NCBI GenBank assembly: GCA_016791085.1
Contig: JAEUNN010000311.1
Span: 1 to 7,545, forward strand
Source of the DNA: Rhodocyclaceae bacterium
Lineage (GTDB): Bacteria > Pseudomonadota > Gammaproteobacteria > Burkholderiales > Rhodocyclaceae
Direction: 5' to 3'
DNA: 7,545 bases
Position 1 is the first letter of the stretch. Each line of letters begins with the position of its first letter. Under the pieces are notes generated by a model. It ran no database searches. It was not told the origin of the DNA and was given only the letters and a program-made list of their open reading frames with translations. Positions 1 through 5,733 of this stretch are shown piece after piece. A program made the position numbers and the translations under genes.

Positions 1-426
1 TATCAGCTGGCCGCAGGCCTGGGTTTCGCCATGTTCGCCCTGCCGTGCCGGGATTGGCTGTTCCAGAGTGCGCACCGGCGCGCGCTGGTGGCAAACAGCG
101 GCTATTCGGGTGTGGCGCGCGGCATCGAGGTGGAAGCCGAGGGCTTGCGCGAATTTGGTCCGGACTGCGAATCCTTTACGCGCTGGAGCGCCATCGAAAC
201 CGTACTGGACGACCGCGACTGCGTGCTGCTGTGCGTGAATGGCCTCACGTTCTGCCCGGTTCCCGACGCGGCATTCGCGGACCGCGCCGAAAGGGATGCT
301 TTCGTGAAGCACGTGCGGAGCCAGATTGCAGCAGCGCGCCACCGCCCGGCACAAATCGTATCCAACGGTACGAATGCCGTCGTGGCGATGCCGCCGGCGC
401 GCCGCCGCACCGGCAGCGGCGACTGA
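1..426 (+). CDS. YcxB-like membrane protein, C-terminal part (5' end outside window)
   Basis: The frame is open from the first base of the window to the TGA at 424-426, giving about 141 visible residues, so the gene very probably starts upstream. The ATG at 31 has no Shine-Dalgarno sequence in front of it and lies inside what looks like a membrane segment. The first visible residues are hydrophobic and end in a Trp-Leu-Phe, consistent with the last transmembrane helix. They are followed by a soluble beta-rich domain with the pattern of YcxB-type proteins: a 'Gly-Ile-Glu-Val' strand, a Trp near 'RWSAIETV', a short acidic turn, a hydrophobic strand, then 'PVPDAAF' and an acidic/basic helix (AERDAFVKHV). 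The family is small inner-membrane proteins of unknown function, and the assignment rests on this pattern only. The last 30 or so residues are Ala/Arg-rich and probably disordered. The gene converges on the isochorismatase-family gene with only 13 nt between the stop codons. Confidence 0.6.
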   Translation, partial: YQLAAGLGFAMFALPCRDWLFQSAHRRALVANSGYSGVARGIEVEAEGLREFGPDCESFTRWSAIETVLDDRDCVLLCVNGLTFCPVPDAAFADRAERDAFVKHVRSQIAAARHRPAQIVSNGTNAVVAMPPARRRTGSGD

Positions 427-439
427 ACGCCGACTCGGG

Positions 440-979
440 TCAGCGCAGAAATTCCTTGCTGATGGCGCGGAACTCGTTGGTTCCGGCGCGCCGCAGCCAT
501 TCGAACGCAACCATTTCGCGCGTCACGATTTCCGCGCCATAGGCGCGCATGCGCTCCAGCGCAAATTGTTTGGAGCGCGGCTCGCGCGAACCCACGGCGT
601 CTTCGACGACAAACACCTGACGTTCCGGGCTTATAAGTTCCAGCACGGTTTGCAGCACGCAAACGTGCGACTCTACCCCGGCCACCACGATTTGCGCCCG
701 GTCGACGCCGGCCGCCGGCACGCACCCGGCCGCCACGCACGAAAAGTGCTCTTTGGTTACGATGTTCTGTGGCGCCAGCAGAGCCGCCAGATCGGCGTGG
801 GTATGGCCCAGGCCTTTGGGATATTGTTCGCTCGCCAGCACCGGAACGCCCAGCTTTTGCGCGATCTGCAGCAGCCAGATCGAATTGTCGAGTACGCGCT
901 GCCAGTCGTCGATGTGCGGCAGCAGGCGCTCCTGCAGGTCTATCAGCAATAGCAGCGATTCATCGCGGCTCATCAGCAT
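440..979 (-). CDS. Isochorismatase-family cysteine hydrolase (nicotinamidase-like)
   Basis: This is a 179-residue single-domain hydrolase of the isochorismatase superfamily (alpha/beta Rossmann-like fold, cytoplasmic). All three catalytic positions are visible: Asp14 in LLLIDLQERL, Lys76 in IVTKEHFSC and the nucleophile Cys107 in GVESHVCVLQT, where the Val-Cys step follows the usual cis-peptide motif. The EQYPKGLG loop (residues 51-58) and the short length resemble the YcaC/ISOC-type hydrolases rather than true siderophore isochorismatases, which usually carry more sequence. The substrate cannot be read from sequence; amides or imides such as nicotinamide-like compounds are the family's usual targets. 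I chose the ATG at 979 because a GGAGG at 992-988 sits 8 nt upstream. The TTG at 1000 and ATG at 985 lie before or too near it, and the ATG at 973 is 14 nt away. It is the last gene of a minus-strand run after aacS (81-nt gap). Its metabolic link to acetoacetate use is unclear. Confidence 0.9.
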   Translation of the reverse strand: MLMSRDESLLLLIDLQERLLPHIDDWQRVLDNSIWLLQIAQKLGVPVLASEQYPKGLGHTHADLAALLAPQNIVTKEHFSCVAAGCVPAAGVDRAQIVVAGVESHVCVLQTVLELISPERQVFVVEDAVGSREPRSKQFALERMRAYGAEIVTREMVAFEWLRRAGTNEFRAISKEFLR

Positions 980-987
980 TTGCATAT

Positions 988-992
988 CCTCC
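988..992 (-). promoter_or_regulatory. Ribosome binding site that sets the hydrolase start
   Basis: Read on the minus strand the sequence is GGGAGGA followed by ATATGCA-type spacer and ATG. GGAGG lies 8 nt before the ATG at 979 and only 2 nt before the ATG at 985. This favours 979 as the start codon over the longer TTG (1000) and ATG (985) alternatives. Confidence 0.75.
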
Positions 993-1021
993 CGGCCCAA
1001 TCCGGCAAGCGCCTGGCTCGC

Positions 1022-1035
1022 GGCGGTGTGCCGCC
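1022..1035. repeat. Small inverted repeat in the aacS-hydrolase gap
   Basis: A perfect 5-bp stem GGCGG/CCGCC closes a TGTG tetraloop. It lies in the 81-nt gap between aacS and the downstream hydrolase. There is no T-run on either side, so it is not a canonical intrinsic terminator. It could slow ribosomes, RNA polymerase or 3' exonucleases and so lower expression of the last gene, but short GC-rich stems are common by chance at this base composition. Confidence 0.4.
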
Positions 1036-1044
1036 CTGCCTGGC

Positions 1045-1059
1045 GGCCGGTTTGCGGCC
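1045..1059. repeat. Small inverted repeat directly after the aacS stop codon
   Basis: GGCCG (1045-1049) pairs with CGGCC (1055-1059) around a 5-nt loop. In the minus-strand transcript the hairpin begins one base after the aacS stop codon. Together with the stem at 1022-1035 it makes a two-hairpin spacer, again without a T-run. A role in mRNA processing or partial termination is possible, but the stem is short. Confidence 0.4.
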
Positions 1060-1060
1060 A

Positions 1061-3025
1061 TCAGCTTGCGAGTTCCGAGCGCGCGCGGAAATATTCGAGC
1101 GCCTCGGGGTTGGCCAAAGCTTCCACGTTCTTGACCGGTTCGCCATGGACGACCTTGCGTACCGCCAGTTCCACGATCTTGTTGCTTTTGGTGCGCGGTA
1201 TGTCCTGCACCTGCAGCACCTTGGCCGGCACGTGGCGCGGCGTCGTGTTGTCGCGTATGGTGCGTTTGATGCGGTCGGTGAGCGCATCGTCGAGCACCAG
1301 TCCGTCGCGCAAACGCACGAACAGCACCACCCTTACGTCATTGTGCCAATCTTGCCCGATCACGATGGATTCCAGCACCTCGGGCAGTTTTTCCACCTGA
1401 CGGTAAATTTCCGCCGTGCCTATGCGCACCCCGCCGGGATTGAGCGTGGCGTCCGAGCGCCCGTAAATGATGAAACCGCCATGTGCGGTCTGTTCGCAGA
1501 AATCGCCGTGGCACCAGATGTTCTCGAAACGCTCGAAATAGGCCGCCCGGTATTTCGAGCCGTCGGCGTCGTTCCAGAAGCCGACCGGCATGACCGGGAA
1601 AGGTTTGGTGCATACCAGTTCGCCCTTCCGTTCGCGCACCGGCGCGCCGTCCTCGTCATACACCTCGACCGCCATGCCCAGGCCGCGGCACTGGATTTCG
1701 CCGCTCCACACGGGCAGCACCGGGCTGCCAAGCACGAAACAGGACAACAGGTCGGTGCCGCCGGAAATCGAGGCAAGTTGCAGATCGTGCTTGATATTCG
1801 CGTATACGTATTCGAAACCTTCCGCGACCAGCGGACTGCCGGTTGAAAACACCGCGCGCAGCGCCGACAGGTCGTGCGTTTCAATTGGACGCAGGCCTTC
1901 TTTGGCGAGCGCGTCGATAAATTTTGCCGAGGTGCCGAAGTGCGTAATGGTCTCTTCGGCACAGTAATCGAACAGCACGCGGCCGCGCCCGAGGAAAGGC
2001 GAGCCGTCGTACAGCATGAGCACGGCGCCCGAAGCCAGCCCCGACGCAAGCCAGTTCCACATCATCCAGCCGCAGGTCGTGAAATAGAACAGCCGGTCGC
2101 CGGGCCGCACATCGCCATGCAACTGGTGTTCCTTGATGTGCTGCAGCAACGCGCCACCCGCACAATGCACGATGCACTTCGGCACACCCGTGGTGCCGGA
2201 CGAAAACATGATGTAGAGCGGGTGGTCGAAAGGCAGGCGCACGAAATCGATGTCGGTCGCGGCAGCACCCGGCGCGCAAAAATCCCGCCATACGCGGCCG
2301 CCGCGCACGCCTTCGAGTTCATGCCGCTCATACACGTAAGGCACCACCACGGTGTGCTGCACACTGGGAATGGCCGCCACCACATCGGCAAGTTTGCCCA
2401 GACAATCCACCGTCTTGCCGTTGTAGTAGTAGCCATCCACAGCCACCAGCACCTTGGGTTCGATCTGACCGAAGCGGTCCACCACGCCCTGCACGCCGAA
2501 GTCCGGCGATGCCGAACTGAAAATTGCGCCCAGGGACGCCGAAGCCAGCATCGCGATGATGGTTTCCGGCATGTTGGGCATGAAGGCCGCTACCCGATCG
2601 CCGGCCCCCACTCCAGCCGCCCGCAGCCCCGCGGCAAAGCGCGCGACCTCGGCGTACAGTTCGGCCGCGCTGAGGCTGCGGCGCACCTTGTCCTCGCCGC
2701 GGAATACCAGCGCGGGCGCACCATCGCGCCGGCGCAACAGGTTTTCGGCGAAATTCAGGCGTGCGTCGGGAAACCAGCGCGCACCGGGCATGCGGTCGCC
2801 ATCGACCAGCGTGCGCTCGCCGCGCGTGCCGATCACCCCGCCGAATTCCCACACGGAAACCCAGAATTTTTCGGGCTGATCCACCGACCAGCGCCATAGA
2901 GCGTCCCAATCCGGCAGATCGACGCCCCATTTTGCCGACGCCACGGCGGCAAATCGCGTCACGACGGCCTCACGCACGCGTTCGGCGGACGGCGTCCACA
3001 TGGGCTGGCTGGAATCCTGCGACAT
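1061..3025 (-). CDS. aacS: Acetoacetyl-CoA synthetase (acetoacetate-CoA ligase)
   Basis: This 654-residue enzyme of the ANL (adenylate-forming) superfamily activates acetoacetate with ATP and CoA to acetoacetyl-CoA, AMP and PPi. The reaction lets the cell use ketone bodies or recycle acetoacetate from polyhydroxybutyrate and leucine breakdown. The N-terminal extension contains the family-type PDARLNFAENLL (86-97). The phosphate-binding loop is SSGTTGVPK (275-283). Later core motifs are SGGTD (421-425), HGD (506-508) and GRSDATLNPGG (522-532). The small C-terminal domain ends with KSNKIVEL (613-620), whose Lys616 matches the adenylation lysine that is acetylated in acetyl-CoA synthetases; the usual Ser-Gly-Lys is Ser-Asn-Lys here, as is typical of AacS. 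The length is normal for the family and the frame is intact. On the minus strand GGGAG (3039-3035) precedes the ATG by 9 nt. It is the middle gene of the cluster, 72 nt after the thioesterase. Propionyl/acetyl-CoA synthetase is less likely given the family-specific N-terminus. Confidence 0.95.
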   Translation of the reverse strand: MSQDSSQPMWTPSAERVREAVVTRFAAVASAKWGVDLPDWDALWRWSVDQPEKFWVSVWEFGGVIGTRGERTLVDGDRMPGARWFPDARLNFAENLLRRRDGAPALVFRGEDKVRRSLSAAELYAEVARFAAGLRAAGVGAGDRVAAFMPNMPETIIAMLASASLGAIFSSASPDFGVQGVVDRFGQIEPKVLVAVDGYYYNGKTVDCLGKLADVVAAIPSVQHTVVVPYVYERHELEGVRGGRVWRDFCAPGAAATDIDFVRLPFDHPLYIMFSSGTTGVPKCIVHCAGGALLQHIKEHQLHGDVRPGDRLFYFTTCGWMMWNWLASGLASGAVLMLYDGSPFLGRGRVLFDYCAEETITHFGTSAKFIDALAKEGLRPIETHDLSALRAVFSTGSPLVAEGFEYVYANIKHDLQLASISGGTDLLSCFVLGSPVLPVWSGEIQCRGLGMAVEVYDEDGAPVRERKGELVCTKPFPVMPVGFWNDADGSKYRAAYFERFENIWCHGDFCEQTAHGGFIIYGRSDATLNPGGVRIGTAEIYRQVEKLPEVLESIVIGQDWHNDVRVVLFVRLRDGLVLDDALTDRIKRTIRDNTTPRHVPAKVLQVQDIPRTKSNKIVELAVRKVVHGEPVKNVEALANPEALEYFRARSELAS

Positions 3026-3043
3026 GATGGCTAACTCCCAACG

Positions 3044-3072
3044 AAAAATCGGATGCGCGCGGTGCGCCGCGC
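3044..3072 (-). other. Hairpin with distal T-tract between thioesterase and aacS
   Basis: In the minus-strand transcript a 6-bp stem GCGCGG/CCGCGC (3072-3067 with 3062-3057) closes a 4-nt loop. A run of five T (3048-3044) follows 8 nt later, just before the aacS ribosome binding site. The distance is too long for a canonical intrinsic terminator, which needs the T-run against the stem, so I call it only a possible weak attenuator. A 10-bp palindrome, TGCCGCGGCA (3077-3086), lies just upstream in the transcript. Confidence 0.3.
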
Positions 3073-3097
3073 AGCCTGCCGCGGCAACGGGCGGCCC

Positions 3098-3514
3098 CTA
3101 TTCCTGCGACGGATCGATGAGCCGGCGCAGGTTGTCCGGAATCACGATCGATTTGCCCGTGCGCGAATCGACGAACACCATTTTCGCCGAGCCTTCGGCG
3201 CAAATGCGCTCGTCGTCGATCAGGCGCAATTCATAATAGGTTTGTAGCGAACTGCGGCCCGGCCGGTCGGCGAAAAATCGCACATCGACCACACCGGGGT
3301 GAGTGAATGGAATCAGGAACGTGCAACTGGCATTGACCACCACCGCAAACGGGGCGTTGGGCCCGGCCTTGAGCCGCAGTTCTTCCAGCCACTCGACGCG
3401 GGCCTGCTCCATGTAGCGGAAATAAATGGTGTTATTGACATGGCCGGCGGCATCCATGTCGCCCCATCGAATCTGAATCCGCGTAGTGTGAGCAAGACGG
3501 CGATCTTCTGGCAT
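3098..3514 (-). CDS. Acyl-CoA thioesterase, 4HBT/YbgC-type hotdog fold
   Basis: This 138-residue protein is a single hotdog domain of the 4-hydroxybenzoyl-CoA thioesterase family, which hydrolyses acyl-CoA thioesters in the cytoplasm. The N-terminal signature is clear: RWGDMDAAGHVNN at residues 16-28, then IYFRYMEQAR (30-39). Asp21 matches the catalytic Asp of the 4HBT family, and the HVNN stretch starts the long central helix. The remaining strands include FAVVVNASCTF (56-66) and the late AEGSAKMVFVD (106-116). The acyl specificity cannot be read from sequence; short-chain or aryl-CoA esters are plausible. No clear Shine-Dalgarno precedes the ATG at 3514, but there is no better in-frame start before the conserved core. 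It is the first gene of the minus-strand cluster and heads toward aacS, so a role in balancing CoA esters around acetoacetate or fatty-acid use is an inference from context. Confidence 0.9.
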   Translation of the reverse strand: MPEDRRLAHTTRIQIRWGDMDAAGHVNNTIYFRYMEQARVEWLEELRLKAGPNAPFAVVVNASCTFLIPFTHPGVVDVRFFADRPGRSSLQTYYELRLIDDERICAEGSAKMVFVDSRTGKSIVIPDNLRRLIDPSQE

Positions 3515-3542
3515 GGCTGGGCAGAAATACTGGCTTCGGGCT

Positions 3543-3558
3543 CCCGATTATAATCGGG
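3543..3558. promoter_or_regulatory. Perfect palindrome with symmetric -10 box: probable bidirectional promoter
   Basis: CCCGATTATAATCGGG is identical to its own reverse complement over 16 bp. Its centre gives a consensus TATAAT on the plus strand (3549-3554) and another on the minus strand (3552-3547), overlapping by four bases. It lies in the 92-nt region between the divergent thioesterase and ETF-QO genes. Predicted start sites about 7 nt beyond each -10 box would give leaders of roughly 25 nt (minus) and 45 nt (plus), a natural geometry. No good TTGACA-type -35 box is seen 16-18 bp away on either side, so one or both promoters may be activator-dependent. The palindrome could instead, or also, be an operator for a dimeric regulator that would block both directions at once. 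Confidence 0.6.
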
Positions 3559-3606
3559 GCGATTTGGCCTACACGCCGTTTTGGCGAGCAAATTTGCGAG
3601 GGCGCG

Positions 3607-5238
3607 ATGGAACGCGAAAGTATGGAATTCGATGTGGTGATCGTAGGCGGTGGTCCGGCCGGACTGTCCGCGGCGATACGCCTCAAGCAAAAAAACCCTG
3701 AAACCAGCGTTTGCCTGATCGAAAAGGGCGCCGAGATTGGCGCGCACATCCTGTCGGGGGCCGTCATGGACCCGCGCGCGATCGACGAACTGCTGCCGAA
3801 CTGGAAAGAACTGGGTGCGCCGATCGACACGCCGGTGACCGACGATTGTTTTCTTTTCCTCAGCACCGGCGGCGGCTTCCAGGTGCCCAACTTCCTGTTG
3901 CCGGACTGTTTCAAAAATCATGGCAACTATGTGATCAGTCTGGGTCAGGTATGCCGCTGGCTGGGCCAGCAGGCGGAAGCGCTGGGCGTGGAAATTTACC
4001 CCGGTTTTGCCGGTGCGGAAATTCTGTACGACGACACCGGTGCGGTGCGCGGAGTCGCTACCGGCGATATGGGTGTGGCGCGCGACGGCGAACATACGCC
4101 GGCCTACCAGCCGGGCATGGAACTGCTGGCCAAATACACGCTGTTCGCCGAAGGATGCCGCGGCCACCTGGGCCGCCAACTGGAATCCCGGTTCAAGCTG
4201 CGCGAAAACAGCCAGCCCCAGGTTTACGGCATAGGCATCAAGGAACTGTGGGAAGTCGAGCCCGCCCGGCATCGCAAAGGTCTGGTCATGCACACCGCCG
4301 GCTGGCCGCTCGATGCCGGCACCTATGGCGGTTCCTTCGTCTATCACTACGGCGAAAATCTCGTCGCAGCCGGGTTCGTCGTGGGCCTCAACTACACCAA
4401 TCCGTATTTGTCGCCGTTCGAAGAATTCCAGCGCTTCAAAACCCACCCGAAAATCCGCACCACGTTCGAAGGCGGCAAGCGCCTCGCCTACGGCGCGCGC
4501 GCCATCGCGGCGGGCGGCTTCCAGGCGCTGCCGCGGCTGGTGTTCCCGGGCGGGGCCTTGCTCGGCGACGACGCCGGCTTTCTCAATGCTTCGCGCATCA
4601 AAGGGTCGCACGGCGCCATCAAGTCCGGCATGCTGTGCGCGGACGCGGTGAGCGACGCCTTGGCTGCCGGTCGCGCGCACGACGAACTGGCGGCCTACCC
4701 GGACGCTTACCGCGCCAGCTGGCTCTACGAAGAACTTTACAAGGCGCGCAATTTCAAGCCCTGGATGAGCAAGGGCCTGTATTTCGGCGCCCTCATGGTG
4801 GGCGTGGACCAGCGCCTGTTCGGCGGCAAGGCGCCGTGGACGCTCAGGCTCACGGCCGACCATACGAAATTGCTGCCGGCTGCCGACTGCCAGCCTATCG
4901 CCTATCCCAAGCCGGACGGCAAGCTCAGTTTCGACCGGCTGTCCTCGGTGTTCCTGTCCAACACCAATCACGAAGAGGACCAGCCCTGTCACCTCACGCT
5001 AAAAAATCCGCGCGTCGCCATAGACACGAATTTGCGCGTTTTCGACGCGCCGGAACAACGCTACTGTCCGGCCGGCGTATATGAAATCGTGCGTGAAGCG
5101 GACGGCTCCAACCCGCGCCTGCAAATTAACGCTCAGAACTGCGTGCATTGCAAAACCTGCGACATCAAAGACCCGACGCAAAATATCGTGTGGGTTACGC
5201 CGCAAGGTGGCGAAGGGCCGATCTACCAGAACATGTGA
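3607..5238 (+). CDS. Electron transfer flavoprotein-ubiquinone oxidoreductase (ETF-QO)
   Basis: This 543-residue flavo-iron-sulfur enzyme passes electrons from reduced ETF, charged by acyl-CoA dehydrogenases, to ubiquinone at the membrane. The dinucleotide-binding loop GGGPAG is at residues 14-19, followed by the acidic end of the second strand (LIEKG, 37-41). The middle part shows the family-type GWPLD (232-236), GGSFVYH (241-247) and GFLNASRIKGSHGAIKSGM (324-342). The C-terminal [4Fe-4S] domain has all four cysteines: Cys487 in RYCPAGVYE, then Cys512, Cys515 and Cys518 in CVHCKTCDIKDPTQN. The 25-residue spacing between the first two matches the mammalian enzyme. No signal peptide is seen, as expected for a monotopic membrane-bound enzyme. 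The start at 3607 has GAGGG (3598-3602) just upstream, whereas the ATG at 3622 is too far away. The frame is complete and of normal length. The truncated globin follows after 24 nt, probably in the same transcript. Confidence 0.96.
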   Translation: MERESMEFDVVIVGGGPAGLSAAIRLKQKNPETSVCLIEKGAEIGAHILSGAVMDPRAIDELLPNWKELGAPIDTPVTDDCFLFLSTGGGFQVPNFLLPDCFKNHGNYVISLGQVCRWLGQQAEALGVEIYPGFAGAEILYDDTGAVRGVATGDMGVARDGEHTPAYQPGMELLAKYTLFAEGCRGHLGRQLESRFKLRENSQPQVYGIGIKELWEVEPARHRKGLVMHTAGWPLDAGTYGGSFVYHYGENLVAAGFVVGLNYTNPYLSPFEEFQRFKTHPKIRTTFEGGKRLAYGARAIAAGGFQALPRLVFPGGALLGDDAGFLNASRIKGSHGAIKSGMLCADAVSDALAAGRAHDELAAYPDAYRASWLYEELYKARNFKPWMSKGLYFGALMVGVDQRLFGGKAPWTLRLTADHTKLLPAADCQPIAYPKPDGKLSFDRLSSVFLSNTNHEEDQPCHLTLKNPRVAIDTNLRVFDAPEQRYCPAGVYEIVREADGSNPRLQINAQNCVHCKTCDIKDPTQNIVWVTPQGGEGPIYQNM

Positions 5239-5262
5239 TGCACAGATTGCGCGACCCCCGCC

Positions 5263-5676
5263 ATGTCCGAACCCACCCAGACCCCGTATGAAGCCCTAGG
5301 CGGTGCCGACACCGTGCGCCGGCTGGTCGACACGTTCTACCGCCACATGGACGAACTGCCCGAAGCGTATGGCATACGCAAGCTGCACCCGCCCGACCTG
5401 GCCGGTTCGGCGCAGAAGCTGTTCATGTTCCTGTCCGGCTGGCTGGGTGGTCCGCAGCTATTTATCGAACGCTACGGCCACCCGCGCCTGCGCGCACGGC
5501 ACCTGCCCTTCCCTATCGGCGTTGCCGAGCGCGACCAGTGGCTGCACTGCATGCAACTGGCCATGGACGAATGCATCGCCGATGCGGATTTGCGCGCGCG
5601 GCTATTCAAGGCGCTGTCCGATCTGGCCGACCACATGCGGAATCGCGCCTCGCCGGGCCATTTCCCGCACGCCTAG
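5263..5676 (+). CDS. glbO: Group II truncated haemoglobin (trHbO type)
   Basis: This 137-residue haem protein has the 2-on-2 truncated globin fold, group II. By alignment to mycobacterial and Bacillus trHbO from memory, the haem-pocket residues are proximal His80 (F8, in RARHLPFPIG), Trp93 (G8, in RDQWLHC), Tyr26 (B10, in TFYRH), His42 at CD1 (in KLHPPDLAG), Ser49 at E7 and Leu53 at E11. The GWLGGP (59-64) and YGHPRLRARH (71-80) stretches are hallmarks of group II. Such proteins bind O2 tightly and have been linked to O2 supply to terminal oxidases, NO or peroxide detoxification and redox chemistry; which applies here is unknown. The ATG at 5263 is the only start in the frame after the ETF-QO stop, and no clear Shine-Dalgarno precedes it, so translation may depend on read-through from the upstream gene. 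Placement behind a respiratory-chain entry enzyme fits an aerobic-respiration role, but that is inference. Confidence 0.93.
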   Translation: MSEPTQTPYEALGGADTVRRLVDTFYRHMDELPEAYGIRKLHPPDLAGSAQKLFMFLSGWLGGPQLFIERYGHPRLRARHLPFPIGVAERDQWLHCMQLAMDECIADADLRARLFKALSDLADHMRNRASPGHFPHA

Positions 5677-5682
5677 CCGCGG

Positions 5683-5695
5683 GCCGGGCGCCGGC
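5683..5695. repeat. GC-rich hairpin after the globin gene
   Basis: GCCGG and CCGGC pair around a GCG loop in the 57-nt space between the convergent globin and leuA stop codons. It is embedded in a direct repeat of CGCGGGCC (5678-5685 and 5695-5702). There is no T-run after it on the plus strand, so at most it assists Rho-dependent or imperfect termination of the ETF-QO/globin transcript. Confidence 0.35.
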
Positions 5696-5733
5696 GCGGG
5701 CCTTGTACCCGTGCCGGTAGCCCCCGCTTCCGG

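Noticed and set aside
102..740. A 212-codon open frame on the minus strand across the YcxB-like gene and the hydrolase gene.
   Set aside because: The composition is Arg/Gly-rich and low in complexity, and it overlaps two better supported genes on both strands.
980..1000. Longer hydrolase starting at TTG 1000 or ATG 985.
   Set aside because: The GGAGG site lies inside or only 2 nt from these starts but is 8 nt from the ATG at 979, and the extra residues add nothing to the conserved domain.
1874..2899. A 341-codon open frame on the plus strand opposite aacS; also a 288-codon one at 980-1846.
   Set aside because: The translations are His/Arg/Ala-rich with no recognisable domain, and they mirror the codon structure of aacS, which has intact motifs along its whole length.
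3044..3072. Intrinsic terminator between thioesterase and aacS.
   Set aside because: The T-run is 8 nt away from a 6-bp stem and not adjacent to it, so it is listed only as a weak attenuator candidate.
3689..3696. A AAA AAC slippery heptamer in frame within ETF-QO (Gln-Lys-Asn codons).
   Set aside because: A -1 shift meets TGA two codons later and would give only a stub. No obvious stimulatory structure was sought or seen, and the zero frame encodes the whole enzyme, so programmed frameshifting is unlikely.
3313..4992. A 559-codon open frame on the minus strand, antisense to ETF-QO and running into the thioesterase gene.
   Set aside because: It lies opposite a strongly recognised, complete ETF-QO gene. 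Its translation shows no family motif, and long antisense frames are expected in GC-rich coding DNA.
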